Shown here piece by piece: positions 12,190 through 20,474 of a DNA stretch of 54,016 bases (the stretch's first letter is position 1; every line of letters begins with the position of its first letter). Under the pieces are notes generated by a model. It was not told where the DNA came from. It saw only the letters and a program-made list of their open reading frames with translations, and searched no databases. The stretch is taken from the NCBI GenBank assembly GCA_021604705.1, contig BQJM01000008.1, positions 1-54,016 on the forward strand, in the 5' to 3' direction. The DNA comes from a marine bacterium B5-7. Lineage in GTDB: Bacteria > Pseudomonadota > Gammaproteobacteria > BQJM01. Position numbers and translations under genes: made by a program.

Positions 12190-14429
12190 TGCACAGATGA
12201 TTTTCTCGTAGTAACAGAAGGAAAGTTAGCATATTGACTTTTTGATCTTGCTAAAGAACTACCTGTGTCGGGGGGGGGGAGCTTATTCAAGCCCAATACT
12301 TCAGGCAAAGCACTTAGCAGAGAAAAATTATCTAGCAAAAACTCATCTTCGCTACCACTGCTATTCTCAGCTGAATCGGGTCTAGCTTCCTGGAAAACAC
12401 GACTACCACTACCAAATGTAGTTGACGGAAGGCTCTCTGCTTTATTGATCAAGTGTCGCCCTTGTATCAGCGCAGAGCTTTGTCGTCGCATCTTCTGTTT
12501 TAAACATGTTTCAATATTATCTTTATCTTCTGCAGTCATCGATTTTCTAAGCGATAATAAACACGGATATTGAAACCATGTCAGCAACCAAGGAAAAAAC
12601 TGAAACCATTTTATGGGCTTACCTAGAAAACAATCCGCCAACCAGCGATCTCTCGTCAGCTCAAGCAAATCCATTAAGCATTCTTTTTGTTTATTTTCCA
12701 GATCCCCTCCAAGAATCACAGGGAAACGTTTTAACTTCAAACGCAAAATATTTTCTGTTGATCCGCTTCCTAAAAAATTCTGTTTTAAAGTATTAAGTGC
12801 TTTATCCTCAGTCTTTGCCAGCAAGCTGGGGCGATATTGCAATATTGCGGCCAACAATAAACGTCGACTCTCTGCATTAACAACTTGTATTTTAGATGTA
12901 TCGAAATCAGAATCAGCAACCACCGTCATCACCAATTTCAATTGCTCTGCATCTAAGCCCAACACAAACCCTTTGGCCCATTTTTCTAAGATAGACAGCA
13001 AATATATTTGTCTAGATTCTTGTTGTATCAAGCGAGTTAAACCAAGTAAGCAGGACTGTATACCATCTCCATCTTCATTTTCGCAGACACAAAGCGACGT
13101 GAGTAAAGCACGCGTTGTTGTTGCATGACGCTTAAACCACCTGGGACGATAAAGGTAGAGGGTAGCGGGTAAGCCACCATATTTTAATTTATGTAATAAA
13201 AGCAAATGTTTCTTTTTCAAGATTTGCCGATAAATATCATGATGAATCAAATTTTCTCGCAGGTCCATGTTATCTTTCGAAACACTATATAATTGCTGAC
13301 TTAACACTAAAGAAAACTGTGGTTCCGCTTGAACATATTCACCTAGTTGGATACTTAACTCTTTTGTTAATAATCCTGGGAAAGCAAGGAAATAGGCGAA
13401 AAATTCAATTTCTTCTTCAAGTATCTGTGATTTTTTCTCACTAACTTTTCGCTCAATAAAACTTTGTAGAAAAGCTTGAATTAATGGAATCTCTCCTTTT
13501 TTAATATTCTTATTATCCAGAAAACGTTGCTTCCAATATGCTAGCTGTGCGATATAAAGCTGTCTTTCATGATTAAATAAGGAAATACTATAGCGCAACT
13601 TTTGGTTGATGAGATCCAAGTTTAATTGGCGACCTTGAAATAATGACTGCACATCATCATTGGATAAACTTTTAGCCGTGATTGAAATAGTATCCGCCTG
13701 GATATAAGTACCTGACTGAGTATCACCGACTAAAGACAAATGCATTTTAATCTTACATGCTATTTTTATGGGCGATGTTTTATAACTGCTTTCTCGGTAA
13801 ATACATGCGTGTCGGCGTATGGTTAAATTGGCACAGTTTGGATTCTCAGCACTCAGCGTAACATCTGATTCTTCGTCTGAATTTTGTCGAACATGCAAAA
13901 ATGGCAGCACACTACTCAAATCGGCAACAAATCGAAAAGGTAATTGTGGTTTTTTCTTACTGCTTTCCTCCGTATCGGCTTGCGTGAGTACCTGTACCAA
14001 TGCATCAGCAAACAGCGGCGATAAGTTAGTTTTCTGGTTGGATAAACACTGCCTAATACGAGAAATATATCGTTCTTCTGCATCACTGCAAGCTTCTAGC
14101 TTTTCCAATGATATTGAGCTCGTCTCTTCAAGTTCATCCTCCGACACAACAGGCATCAATGCCAAAGATTTTAAGTGGCGTTTTCCCAAGGATCCTGCTC
14201 GCACACGTAATGTTCGCGCAGCCTCAACAAAATCTCGATTGGATGACTTTTCAATTTTGTACGCATCTAGTTGTTGCAGTGGCAAAATAAAACTTTCAAA
14301 AACATGAGTGTTTAGTTGAGAGTCTTCTCTTTGATCATCAAGGCTATCCCATGAAAATGAACCCAACGAAGCCAACGCCTCAGCTGAAATACTCACGGAA
14401 ATCTCTTCATCAACCTCTTCTTCTGACAT
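12186..14429 (-). CDS. Large hypothetical protein with a C10 tract near its end
   Basis: No family recognised. The product has 747 residues from the ATG at 14429 (AGGG 8 bp upstream); an in-frame GTG at 14447 is the alternative. It is soluble with no signal peptide or clear membrane segment. The N-terminus is acidic (SEEEVDEEISVS), there is a beta-rich stretch at about 190-260, the middle is helical and Leu/Lys-rich, and the tail (residues 655-747) is Ser-rich and acidic. Codons L-P-P-P about 30 residues from the end are encoded by a run of ten C. Loss or gain of one C would bring a stop within a few codons. Size, composition and the nearby Dot/Icm locus make an exported effector plausible, but this is inference. 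Confidence 0.8.
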   Translation of the reverse strand: MSEEEVDEEISVSISAEALASLGSFSWDSLDDQREDSQLNTHVFESFILPLQQLDAYKIEKSSNRDFVEAARTLRVRAGSLGKRHLKSLALMPVVSEDELEETSSISLEKLEACSDAEERYISRIRQCLSNQKTNLSPLFADALVQVLTQADTEESSKKKPQLPFRFVADLSSVLPFLHVRQNSDEESDVTLSAENPNCANLTIRRHACIYRESSYKTSPIKIACKIKMHLSLVGDTQSGTYIQADTISITAKSLSNDDVQSLFQGRQLNLDLINQKLRYSISLFNHERQLYIAQLAYWKQRFLDNKNIKKGEIPLIQAFLQSFIERKVSEKKSQILEEEIEFFAYFLAFPGLLTKELSIQLGEYVQAEPQFSLVLSQQLYSVSKDNMDLRENLIHHDIYRQILKKKHLLLLHKLKYGGLPATLYLYRPRWFKRHATTTRALLTSLCVCENEDGDGIQSCLLGLTRLIQQESRQIYLLSILEKWAKGFVLGLDAEQLKLVMTVVADSDFDTSKIQVVNAESRRLLLAAILQYRPSLLAKTEDKALNTLKQNFLGSGSTENILRLKLKRFPVILGGDLENKQKECLMDLLELTRDRWLADCFLGKPIKWFQFFPWLLTWFQYPCLLSLRKSMTAEDKDNIETCLKQKMRRQSSALIQGRHLINKAESLPSTTFGSGSRVFQEARPDSAENSSGSEDEFLLDNFSLLSALPEVLGLNKLPPPDTGSSLARSKSQYANFPSVTTRKSSVH
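12270..12279 (-). repeat. C10 homopolymer tract inside coding sequence
   Basis: Ten consecutive G on the plus strand (C on the coding strand) encode the Pro run near the C-terminus of the 747-residue protein. With nine C the frame reaches TAG after about six further codons; with eleven it stops after about three. Confidence 0.95.
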
Positions 14430-14867
14430 ACCAAACACCCTGTACACAAGTAATGAGACTTACCAGTCTAACGCATGAGCAACAGACTCTTTGGAAATAA
14501 AACTTTCAAATACGCCGCTAATGTACTAATCGCATTAAAATCTATCAAAAATGGGAGGACGAGAGTCAGCAGACCTGCACTGCAAGGCTCAAGTTGTCGC
14601 ACAGGTGTACCCTGCAGAACAGGGCCAGCTTTAATACCCAGGAGAGAGGTATTATTAGCATGAAAATTTGTCGTCGCTACCACACAGTACCTCGTATAGT
14701 CGGCGGCCTATGGAAAAAATCCACCAGATGCGCCCTTCAATCGAGCAAAAAGGGCAATCGCTGATGCGATTTCCGAGAGATTTGCCCTTCTTTCGCCAAA
14801 TTTTTTGTCAATTTATGCAATTTTCAGAAATTTTGGCATGACAGCACCCGCTGAATAGTTTACACTA
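14430..14867. other. Intergenic region with inverted repeats, no clear gene
   Basis: No convincing long gene. A 7-bp stem (TAATACC/GGTATTA, 14633-14655) encloses a GGAGAGA sequence, and a possible 34-codon basic ORF starts at 14660 and ends at 14764. A hairpin with arms AAGGGCAA/TTGCCCTT (14750-14789) contains an inner ATCGC/GCGAT stem. These could belong to an untranslated leader or a structured RNA, but I cannot assign one. Confidence 0.4.
14660..14764 (+). CDS. Possible 34-residue basic small protein
   Basis: ATG at 14660 is preceded by GGAGAGAGG about 10-18 bp upstream and reads 34 codons to TGA. The product is Arg/Lys-rich (MKICRRYHTVPRIVGGLW...). It overlaps the left arm of a hairpin, so it may be a chance frame; kept only as a candidate. 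Confidence 0.15.
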   Translation: MKICRRYHTVPRIVGGLWKKSTRCALQSSKKGNR

Positions 14868-14943
14868 CTCAGGTGAATTTTTGCCCGCTGGTAAATTTTC
14901 ATGCGAACTAGTCGAGTGGCTGCTCGGCTAGTTCACCTTTTTT
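14868..14943 (+). ncRNA. Candidate small RNA of about 76 nt with its own promoter and terminator
   Basis: A promoter-like pair TTGGCA (14833) and TAGTTT (14856) with a 17-bp spacer precedes a short segment that ends in a strong hairpin (GAACTAGTCGAG / CTCGGCTAGTTC, 14905-14934) followed by ACC and six T. The 5' segment AGGTGAA (14871-14877) is complementary to TTCACCT (14932-14938), which overlaps the terminator's right arm, so two mutually exclusive folds are possible. No ORF of note lies within it. Confidence 0.45.
14905..14943 (+). terminator. Rho-independent terminator of the candidate sRNA
   Basis: A stem of 11 pairs with one G-T mismatch position and a 6-base loop is followed closely by TTTTTT. 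Confidence 0.8.
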
Positions 14944-15091
14944 GCTAACTCATCGTCCATAATGCTCCTTTTTCTTTAACAAGCGACGCGACTGTGATAT
15001 ACTGCAAAAACTTTTTGGGTACTGGGATTCACAGTCAAAAGTGAACGCCTCGTTTTCACGATTGATTATTATAGGGTAGATTGAAGAAATT

Positions 15092-15340
15092 ATGCAAGCA
15101 TTTGTCACACCAAAGCAATTAAAAGCGGCCCGTGCACTATTGGGCTGGGATCAAGAACAACTCGCTATCTCTGCTGGCGTTTCTAAACCAACAATTGCAC
15201 GTTTAGAAAATAGCGCAACAGGTACACGCGGTAACTTAAACACGATTCGATCCATCATCGAAGCCTTAACGAAAAACGGCATCCGTTTGTTGGGACCGAA
15301 TGAAGAAGGTGTAGGCGTCTTACTCAAAGACGTTGAATAA
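15092..15340 (+). CDS. Small XRE-family HTH regulator
   Basis: The 82-residue protein is almost entirely one Cro/C1-type helix-turn-helix domain: LKAARALLGWDQEQLAISAGVSKPTIARLEN is the canonical four-helix core, followed by a helix and a short strand ending GVGVLL, common in single-domain XRE regulators. It stands alone between a candidate sRNA and a strong terminator, upstream of lepB. Target genes are unknown; autoregulation is typical for the family. Confidence 0.9.
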   Translation: MQAFVTPKQLKAARALLGWDQEQLAISAGVSKPTIARLENSATGTRGNLNTIRSIIEALTKNGIRLLGPNEEGVGVLLKDVE

Positions 15341-15364
15341 TAGACTCACCGTCTAACACTTATC

Positions 15365-15423
15365 AACACAACAACCCTAACAGTACGGATTAAGTTCTAT
15401 CCGTAGGGGTTGTTGTGTTTTTT
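15365..15423 (+). terminator. Long rho-independent terminator
   Basis: Two nested stems (AACACAACAACCC/GGGTTGTTGTGTT and TACGGAT/ATCCGTA) are followed by a T run, directly after the XRE gene. Confidence 0.9.
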
Positions 15424-15461
15424 GCGTATGCCTTTTGTATAATTGGAGCTGGAGAAATAAC

Positions 15462-16235
15462 ATGAATATTAACTTACTACTCATACTAGTTTGTGCCGCT
15501 GTCGCTTGTGCTGTCATATGCCTTGTTGATCGTTGTTTCTACGCCACCGCCCGCCAACAAGCACAAACCGCTGATCCTGTATTAGTTGATAACGCTAAGG
15601 CATTTCTTCCCATTTTTATTTTAGTGTTAATCATTCGAAGCTTCTTCGGCCAAGCTTTTCGTGTGCCAACACAATCATTAGAACCCACCGTGGTTCCTGG
15701 CGACTTAGTTGCGGTCAGTATGTTTTCTTATGGTTTGCGCACTCCCGTTTGGCCACACACCTTGTTACACACCGGCAAACCACAGCGCGGCGACATCATG
15801 TTATTTTTCTGGCCCGTGGATGCAAAGTTTAACTTTATTAAACGTGTCATCGGGTTACCCGGCGATCACATCAGTTACAAAAACAAAATACTTACCATTA
15901 ACGGTAAAACCGCATCACAAACTTTTGTAAAAAATGCGATAGATACCAATGGCGGTCCGTCATGGCAAGTAAAGGAATACCAAGAAAATTTATTTGGGGT
16001 AAAACATAACATTTACCGTCGCCCCGATGCAGCTGCGCAAGATTTCAAAGACTATGTTGTCCCTGCTGGGCACTACTTCATGATGGGTGATAATCGCGAT
16101 AACAGCGACGACTCTCGCATGTGGGGACCCGTGCCCTGGAACGACATTGTGGGCAAAGGTAAATTCATTCTCATCAATTGGTTTCGAACGAACCCACACT
16201 ATTTCCGTCTGGATCGGGTCGGCACGTCTATTTAG
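15462..16235 (+). CDS. lepB: Signal peptidase I
   Basis: LepB is the membrane-bound Ser/Lys protease that removes signal peptides from exported proteins. I start at the ATG at 15462 behind GGAG; this gives 257 residues with two N-terminal membrane segments (LLLILVCAAVACAVICLV; FLPIFILVLIIRSFF). The catalytic serine lies in V-P-T-Q-S-L-E-P-T (usual form P-S/T-G-S-M-x-P-T), the general-base lysine in F-I-K-R-V-I-G-L-P-G-D, and box E is MGDNRDNSDDSR. The Gly-Ser-Met to Gln-Ser-Leu change around the nucleophile is unusual, but the catalytic pair is intact. No rnc follows, unlike the common lepB-rnc arrangement. Confidence 0.95.
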   Translation: MNINLLLILVCAAVACAVICLVDRCFYATARQQAQTADPVLVDNAKAFLPIFILVLIIRSFFGQAFRVPTQSLEPTVVPGDLVAVSMFSYGLRTPVWPHTLLHTGKPQRGDIMLFFWPVDAKFNFIKRVIGLPGDHISYKNKILTINGKTASQTFVKNAIDTNGGPSWQVKEYQENLFGVKHNIYRRPDAAAQDFKDYVVPAGHYFMMGDNRDNSDDSRMWGPVPWNDIVGKGKFILINWFRTNPHYFRLDRVGTSI

Positions 16236-16291
16236 ACTTCCATTTCGACCCAATAGTGTGCTAAAATCGACCAACCCATGAGGATAGAATC

Positions 16292-18151
16292 ATGTCTCTA
16301 GAACAAAAACAGCAACAACACCTGCTCAACGAGCTAGAACTCCGCTTATATGTGCAATATGGCATTACCCCCAGCCTGTATGCGCTGGCCACAGGGGAGT
16401 TTGCCCCCAAGTATCTAACTACTTTCCAAAACAGCCTGAAAAAACATCCTGCTGAGGCTGCGCCCAGTGAGGCATTACAAGCGATACAACGTAAATATGC
16501 ATTTACCGATGAACCAAGAAGCGATGAGGCTTGTCTTGATTTCCATATGCCCTGGTTTCGTTCTATTTTTCGGAACCGTAAAGTCGCGCGTGAAAAATTT
16601 AAAGCACGACTGAAAGCACGTATTGAAGCGATTCAGCAAGCGGTTGAAAACGTTGGGGCAAACTTTTCTGACAAGGAATCCGCACCCGTCAATAAAGACT
16701 TCGAATATTATTTGCGTGAAAAACTCAATAACACTGAACCCACTGCGAAAAACTTTCATAAGCACAAAAAAATCTACATTAACTTCCAATTTAAAAAGAT
16801 TAAACGCGATCTGTGGAAGCTAAGCGGCGATACCTTCTTGCGTTTTTTAGGTTTAGCGGTTGCACTCATAGTCGCAAGTTTACAAGGTATTATCAGCTTC
16901 TTCTTTAGCAATACTGTATTTGGTGCACCATTAGAGCTGTCTTTTATCATCGCGGGGTTTGCGGCGTTTGCCAACCTACTGACTATCTGGAATGACCTCC
17001 CCAATACCATTATTGAGATTGCTCATTGGCGTATGTCCAAAGGATTTAATAGCGTTATTAATAATGATAAAGTCACTGGGAAACAGTTAGCCGCTATTAT
17101 TGCTTTTACACCTGTTTCTCTCGGTGCAGGTGCGGCGATTGGGATTGCCACTTTTGCCTCCTTTATGACAGGCACCCACCCGATTATTCATTTTTTCACA
17201 CCGTTATTGGGTGCGAATCCTGCCGCAGGCTTTGCCTTTGCCATGGCAATGTCTATCTTAATCGGCATCGCGATTGCAACCAACATTCATCAATCCTGGG
17301 CGGACTTTGTTAAACGCGATCGCATTACTGCTTTCAAACATTTTACTAACACTTTTTTCAAGCCCGATGCTAAACAAAAGAGTGCAGTAGACTTTGGCAG
17401 CCGCAATCAACACATTGCTCGCAATATTTTAACCGTGACTATTGCGCTAGGTTTAGCAGCGATTGCCTTTGCCGGCACCATTGCCCTTGTGAATGGTTGG
17501 TTATACGCGGGTGGCCCCATGGGTGTAGGTATTCCAGAATTCTGGAACTATGCCATCATGGTCGGCCTAGGTGCGGTATCACGGGCACCCTTTATTGCCC
17601 GTGGTTTGGTGCGTATTGCTAGTGGTGTCACACGTTTTGGTTTTGACCTTGCTCAAATGATTGCAGGAAATAGAACTATTCGTCAGCAATACCAAGATCG
17701 TCTGTGGTATGGCCTATCTCACCCTGTGTTTATGTTTGGTTTAGTCGGGGCATTATTTTATGTGCCTTATAAATTATGCAAAGGTCCTGAAGCACGTGCT
17801 GAACTCTGGCATGAGTGTAAACAAACCTGGCATACTTTTATTAAATATCCCTGGGTTATTTTTGGTGCCATTGTGATGTTCGCCGCGGTTGGTTGGAATG
17901 CCTATGGTAATTACTTTATTGCCAATCCCAAAAACTCACATTTTGAGCGCACCGATAGTGCCATCGTATCCGCCATCATTGTCTCTGACTTTGCCACCAG
18001 CGAAGGCGTGAACTACGCCCATGACCCGGCCGATTGCACCAGCTTTGACGAATTCTCAGACTTTGGCTTGTTTGGGGGTAAACCGGTAAGACTTCCTGCA
18101 GATGACGATAGGGATCCTAATACACATTTACTCTCTCCAGTGGGATCTTAG
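16292..18151 (+). CDS. Polytopic membrane protein of unknown function
   Basis: The product has 619 residues. A soluble, Lys/Arg-rich helical N-terminal region of about 180 residues is followed by roughly eight hydrophobic segments (near residues 182-205, 214-234, 266-293, 310-332, 379-410, 417-440, 475-495, 525-548) and an acidic soluble tail. There is no signal peptide. A GAGGATAG-type ribosome site precedes the ATG. Family not recognised. The next gene also encodes a membrane protein with a long cytoplasmic-type tail, so the two may form a pair. Host-membrane-targeted effector or inner-membrane protein are both possible; nothing in the sequence decides. Confidence 0.8.
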   Translation: MSLEQKQQQHLLNELELRLYVQYGITPSLYALATGEFAPKYLTTFQNSLKKHPAEAAPSEALQAIQRKYAFTDEPRSDEACLDFHMPWFRSIFRNRKVAREKFKARLKARIEAIQQAVENVGANFSDKESAPVNKDFEYYLREKLNNTEPTAKNFHKHKKIYINFQFKKIKRDLWKLSGDTFLRFLGLAVALIVASLQGIISFFFSNTVFGAPLELSFIIAGFAAFANLLTIWNDLPNTIIEIAHWRMSKGFNSVINNDKVTGKQLAAIIAFTPVSLGAGAAIGIATFASFMTGTHPIIHFFTPLLGANPAAGFAFAMAMSILIGIAIATNIHQSWADFVKRDRITAFKHFTNTFFKPDAKQKSAVDFGSRNQHIARNILTVTIALGLAAIAFAGTIALVNGWLYAGGPMGVGIPEFWNYAIMVGLGAVSRAPFIARGLVRIASGVTRFGFDLAQMIAGNRTIRQQYQDRLWYGLSHPVFMFGLVGALFYVPYKLCKGPEARAELWHECKQTWHTFIKYPWVIFGAIVMFAAVGWNAYGNYFIANPKNSHFERTDSAIVSAIIVSDFATSEGVNYAHDPADCTSFDEFSDFGLFGGKPVRLPADDDRDPNTHLLSPVGS

Positions 18152-18169
18152 CTCAAATATAAAGCAAAA

Positions 18170-18255
18170 AAGCCCTCCTCTTAATACTCTCTTAAGATTC
18201 GTCCAATAGCCTGGGCATGTCACTTAAGCGTAGTAATCAGCTTTTAGGAGGGCTT
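18170..18255 (+). promoter_or_regulatory. Long-range inverted repeat that would cover a ribosome-binding site
   Basis: AAGCCCTCCT (18170-18179) is the exact reverse complement of AGGAGGGCTT (18246-18255), which contains the AGGAGG Shine-Dalgarno of the next gene. In RNA the 10-bp stem would sequester the ribosome site. About 66 nt separate the arms. Confidence 0.6.
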
Positions 18256-18256
18256 G

Positions 18257-18937
18257 ATGATGCAGGCAGAACAACAAAAACAAGCGGGTATCTTGCGGAG
18301 AACTTTTCAGTTCGCCCGAAATGTGCTCGCCTTAACCATCAAATGGTTTCCCGTATCAAATAATTTTAATCACGGTGACGAAAAAACAGAACGTCACTGG
18401 AAATACGCCGGCATTGCCATGTTTGGTACCATTGCGCTGATTGCGTTACTGGTTATACGGCCTGAGCTAGCAATTTTTGTTAGTGTACTAGGTGGATCCA
18501 TGGCGATTGGTTACAACGTTTTTCCGGTGCTTCACACTATCGCCAGCAATTTAAAAACCACATTGCGTGCCGCTGCTGCGATTCTGTTTGCAATTTCCTT
18601 ACCCTTTATCGCTCTTGGTAGTGCATTGACCCTGCCCTTTCATGCTGCGAGTCAAGTACGCATGAGTAGCAGCATCAATCAGCCTGCGCCAATACAGCGT
18701 GCTGTCCTTGCGCCGACTATCGTGCAACGTCGTGTATCGGATTCGGATAGCGAGGAAGATAACCCCATGGCAAGGTTATTAGGGATGCGTGGTGAGCCAG
18801 ATGGCAGAGAGGATACGACAGCGCCACATTCGCAACAAGCACCGCATGTGCATGGCGCGGAGAAGGTAATGCCGTCAGCACCGTTGACACCGCCACCTTC
18901 ACCATCACCCAAGCCGTTTTTAGGCGGTGGTACGTAA
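18257..18937 (+). CDS. Membrane protein with acidic/proline-rich tail
   Basis: About 226 residues (ATG at 18257 or 18260, both behind AGGAGG). Three hydrophobic segments lie at roughly residues 50-125 (IALIALLVIRPELAIFVSVL; AAAILFAISLPFIALGSALT). The C-terminal 90 residues look disordered: Ser/Asp/Glu-rich (RRVSDSDSEEDN), then His/Pro-rich with PPPSPSPKP. The acidic serine cluster and proline-rich tail resemble eukaryotic kinase and SH3-ligand motifs, which suggests but does not show a host-facing protein. The ribosome site lies in a 10-bp inverted repeat. The 3' end overlaps the convergent gene by 18 bp. Confidence 0.75.
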   Translation: MMQAEQQKQAGILRRTFQFARNVLALTIKWFPVSNNFNHGDEKTERHWKYAGIAMFGTIALIALLVIRPELAIFVSVLGGSMAIGYNVFPVLHTIASNLKTTLRAAAAILFAISLPFIALGSALTLPFHAASQVRMSSSINQPAPIQRAVLAPTIVQRRVSDSDSEEDNPMARLLGMRGEPDGREDTTAPHSQQAPHVHGAEKVMPSAPLTPPPSPSPKPFLGGGT

Positions 18938-19303
18938 CGCGAGTGTTTCGATCAATAAAGAATGCATCGCAGGGTTAGGACCATATCCTGCGATCACTAA
19001 GGCATTCGCACCAATCCCAGCTGCAGCATCTCGTGCTTTTAAAAGCGCTGCACGTTGTGCTGCTTTCAAATCGCCTTTATCGTAGTGCATACTTACATTC
19101 ACACGTGCAAGCGAGGTTGCTTTACCTACAGGCACTACACTCAATAAATGGACCTTATTTGCGGGCACTGCCGGCAAGGCATGTGCCAAGGGCAAAACCG
19201 CCACACGTGGACTATGATCAGGCTTAGGCGCTAAATGCCAAGTGATCATCACGGCAATCGCTGCTGTGAGGATATAAACAAGGTTTTGGGTGATTTTTTG
19301 CAT
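18920..19303 (-). CDS. Small membrane-anchored hypothetical protein
   Basis: About 127 residues from the ATG at 19303, chosen because GAGAG lies 8 bp upstream; ATGs at 19309 and 19318 are alternatives. One N-terminal hydrophobic segment (LVYILTAAIAVMITWHLA) acts as a signal anchor or signal peptide. The following domain, with AALLKARDAAAGIGANALVIAGYGP, recalls small periplasmic alpha/beta domains of the heavy-metal-binding/YbjQ type, but I cannot place it firmly. It overlaps the convergent upstream gene by 18 bp. Confidence 0.65.
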   Translation of the reverse strand: MQKITQNLVYILTAAIAVMITWHLAPKPDHSPRVAVLPLAHALPAVPANKVHLLSVVPVGKATSLARVNVSMHYDKGDLKAAQRAALLKARDAAAGIGANALVIAGYGPNPAMHSLLIETLALRTTA

Positions 19304-19374
19304 GGACATAACTCTCATATACTAAAGCGTGAATATTACGTCAAAGCATGGAGGTTGTCACTTAGAGAATAGCA

Positions 19375-19467
19375 TGTCACCCCGGGCGCCGACCCGGGGT
19401 CTCCATCAGTTTCTATCGAGTTTGCTAGCCTCCGAAGGAGATCCCGCATCAAGCGCGGGATGACAGT
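19375..19467. repeat. Palindromic repetitive element, copy A
   Basis: TGTCACCCCGG at one end and CCGCGGGATGACA-like sequence at the other form an imperfect overall palindrome made of two G+C-rich hairpins joined by a short spacer, with GGTCTCC and GGAGATCCC inside. The same plan recurs at 24721, 28419 and 41065-41301. Confidence 0.85.
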
Positions 19468-19477
19468 CGTTTAATGA

Positions 19478-20224
19478 TCACTTGATTGAAAGATTATTCA
19501 CACGCTCATCCGTGTGCTTAATACGCTGAATCAAACCAGATACTCGCCCCCCTGTCGGATGACGGAGACGATCAAAAAAACCATGACGTGCGTGGGGCGT
19601 TGAGGGTGATGCGCGCCGAGAAGTACGCCGGCCCGCACTACGGACACGACGAGAATCATTGTCATCAGTTTGTGTTGCAACATGCCTTCGCCCTATCACC
19701 AAACGTGATGTGGGTCGTAATCGTTGTAAACGCTCAGAAACAATCCGTGGTTTTTCTTTGACAAGTCGCTCATTAAAACGCGTCAATAAGTCCACATGTA
19801 ATGCTGATAACGCATCTAGTTGCTGTGCCCAGCCTGAAGAAAACCTTAAAGCTGTTCGTCGAAATAAACGGTTAAACCACGTTGGTTTTAATCGTGATTT
19901 ATTCAAATGCTGTTTTTCTTCTTCGATATTATTGTTCAAACGCACTAACCATTTATGCACTTGTGTTTTTTCTTTATCAATAGACAAACGAGATTCGCGT
20001 GCAGTAAAATTAATATCTGCCATTCTTAAAGCCGAGTCGTGAAAATAGGTATAACGCAAACGATGGCCCGCGGAAAACGGCCACCAACTTGGAGACTTCG
20101 GCACCAAATCCATTAACTGTGCGGGCACATAAAAAAATGTTCCATTTGCACGTGTAAAAGTTTTGAGATTAAGTGGATCCTCAGAATGATGGACCAACTG
20201 CGACGTTATGTTTCTTGTTGTCAT
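19478..20224 (-). CDS. Basic hypothetical protein
   Basis: About 248 residues from the ATG at 20224, behind GAGGT; the frame is open further upstream to 20326 but without a ribosome site. The protein is strongly basic, with a helical central part (residues 85-175, Lys/Glu/Leu-rich, possibly coiled coil) and an Arg/Ser-rich C-terminal third (RRVRSAGRRTSRRASPST) likely to be disordered or to bind nucleic acid or acidic lipid. No membrane segment. Family not recognised. It stands alone between a repetitive element and an operator-like region. Confidence 0.7.
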   Translation of the reverse strand: MTTRNITSQLVHHSEDPLNLKTFTRANGTFFYVPAQLMDLVPKSPSWWPFSAGHRLRYTYFHDSALRMADINFTARESRLSIDKEKTQVHKWLVRLNNNIEEEKQHLNKSRLKPTWFNRLFRRTALRFSSGWAQQLDALSALHVDLLTRFNERLVKEKPRIVSERLQRLRPTSRLVIGRRHVATQTDDNDSRRVRSAGRRTSRRASPSTPHARHGFFDRLRHPTGGRVSGLIQRIKHTDERVNNLSIK

Positions 20225-20389
20225 GGTACAGACCTCGCTGAAAGGGGCTGGTCTGTTGAGTGTAGTGGATGAATCAAGACTTAGCTGCAAGAGAGAGTAA
20301 ATAATGAGCACTTTAAGTGCTGGCATTCTAACCCCTCTGGAAAGCTCATACCCAGGCTGCCTTCCATCGCAGCTCCCTGGAAACTGAGT

Positions 20390-20430
20390 TTTCCGAGTAA
20401 GGCTACTCGGAAATGTTGATTTCCGAGTAG
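20390..20430. promoter_or_regulatory. Operator-like inverted repeats (TTTCCGAG) upstream of AlbA_2 gene
   Basis: TTTCCGAGTA (20390) is followed after 4 bp by its exact reverse complement TACTCGGAAA (20404-20413), and after 6 bp more by another TTTCCGAGTA (20420). Each neighbouring pair forms a palindrome. The array lies 45-85 bp before the ATG of a gene with a predicted DNA-binding C-terminus. Confidence 0.6.
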
Positions 20431-20474
20431 AAGAAGCCTATCCTAGTAATATCAACAAAACTAAGGGGGCGCTC

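Noticed and set aside
14468-14683. Two opposing ORFs of 62-71 codons in the gap after the 747-residue gene
   Set aside because: No ribosome sites, no domain, and the two overlap each other almost completely on opposite strands.
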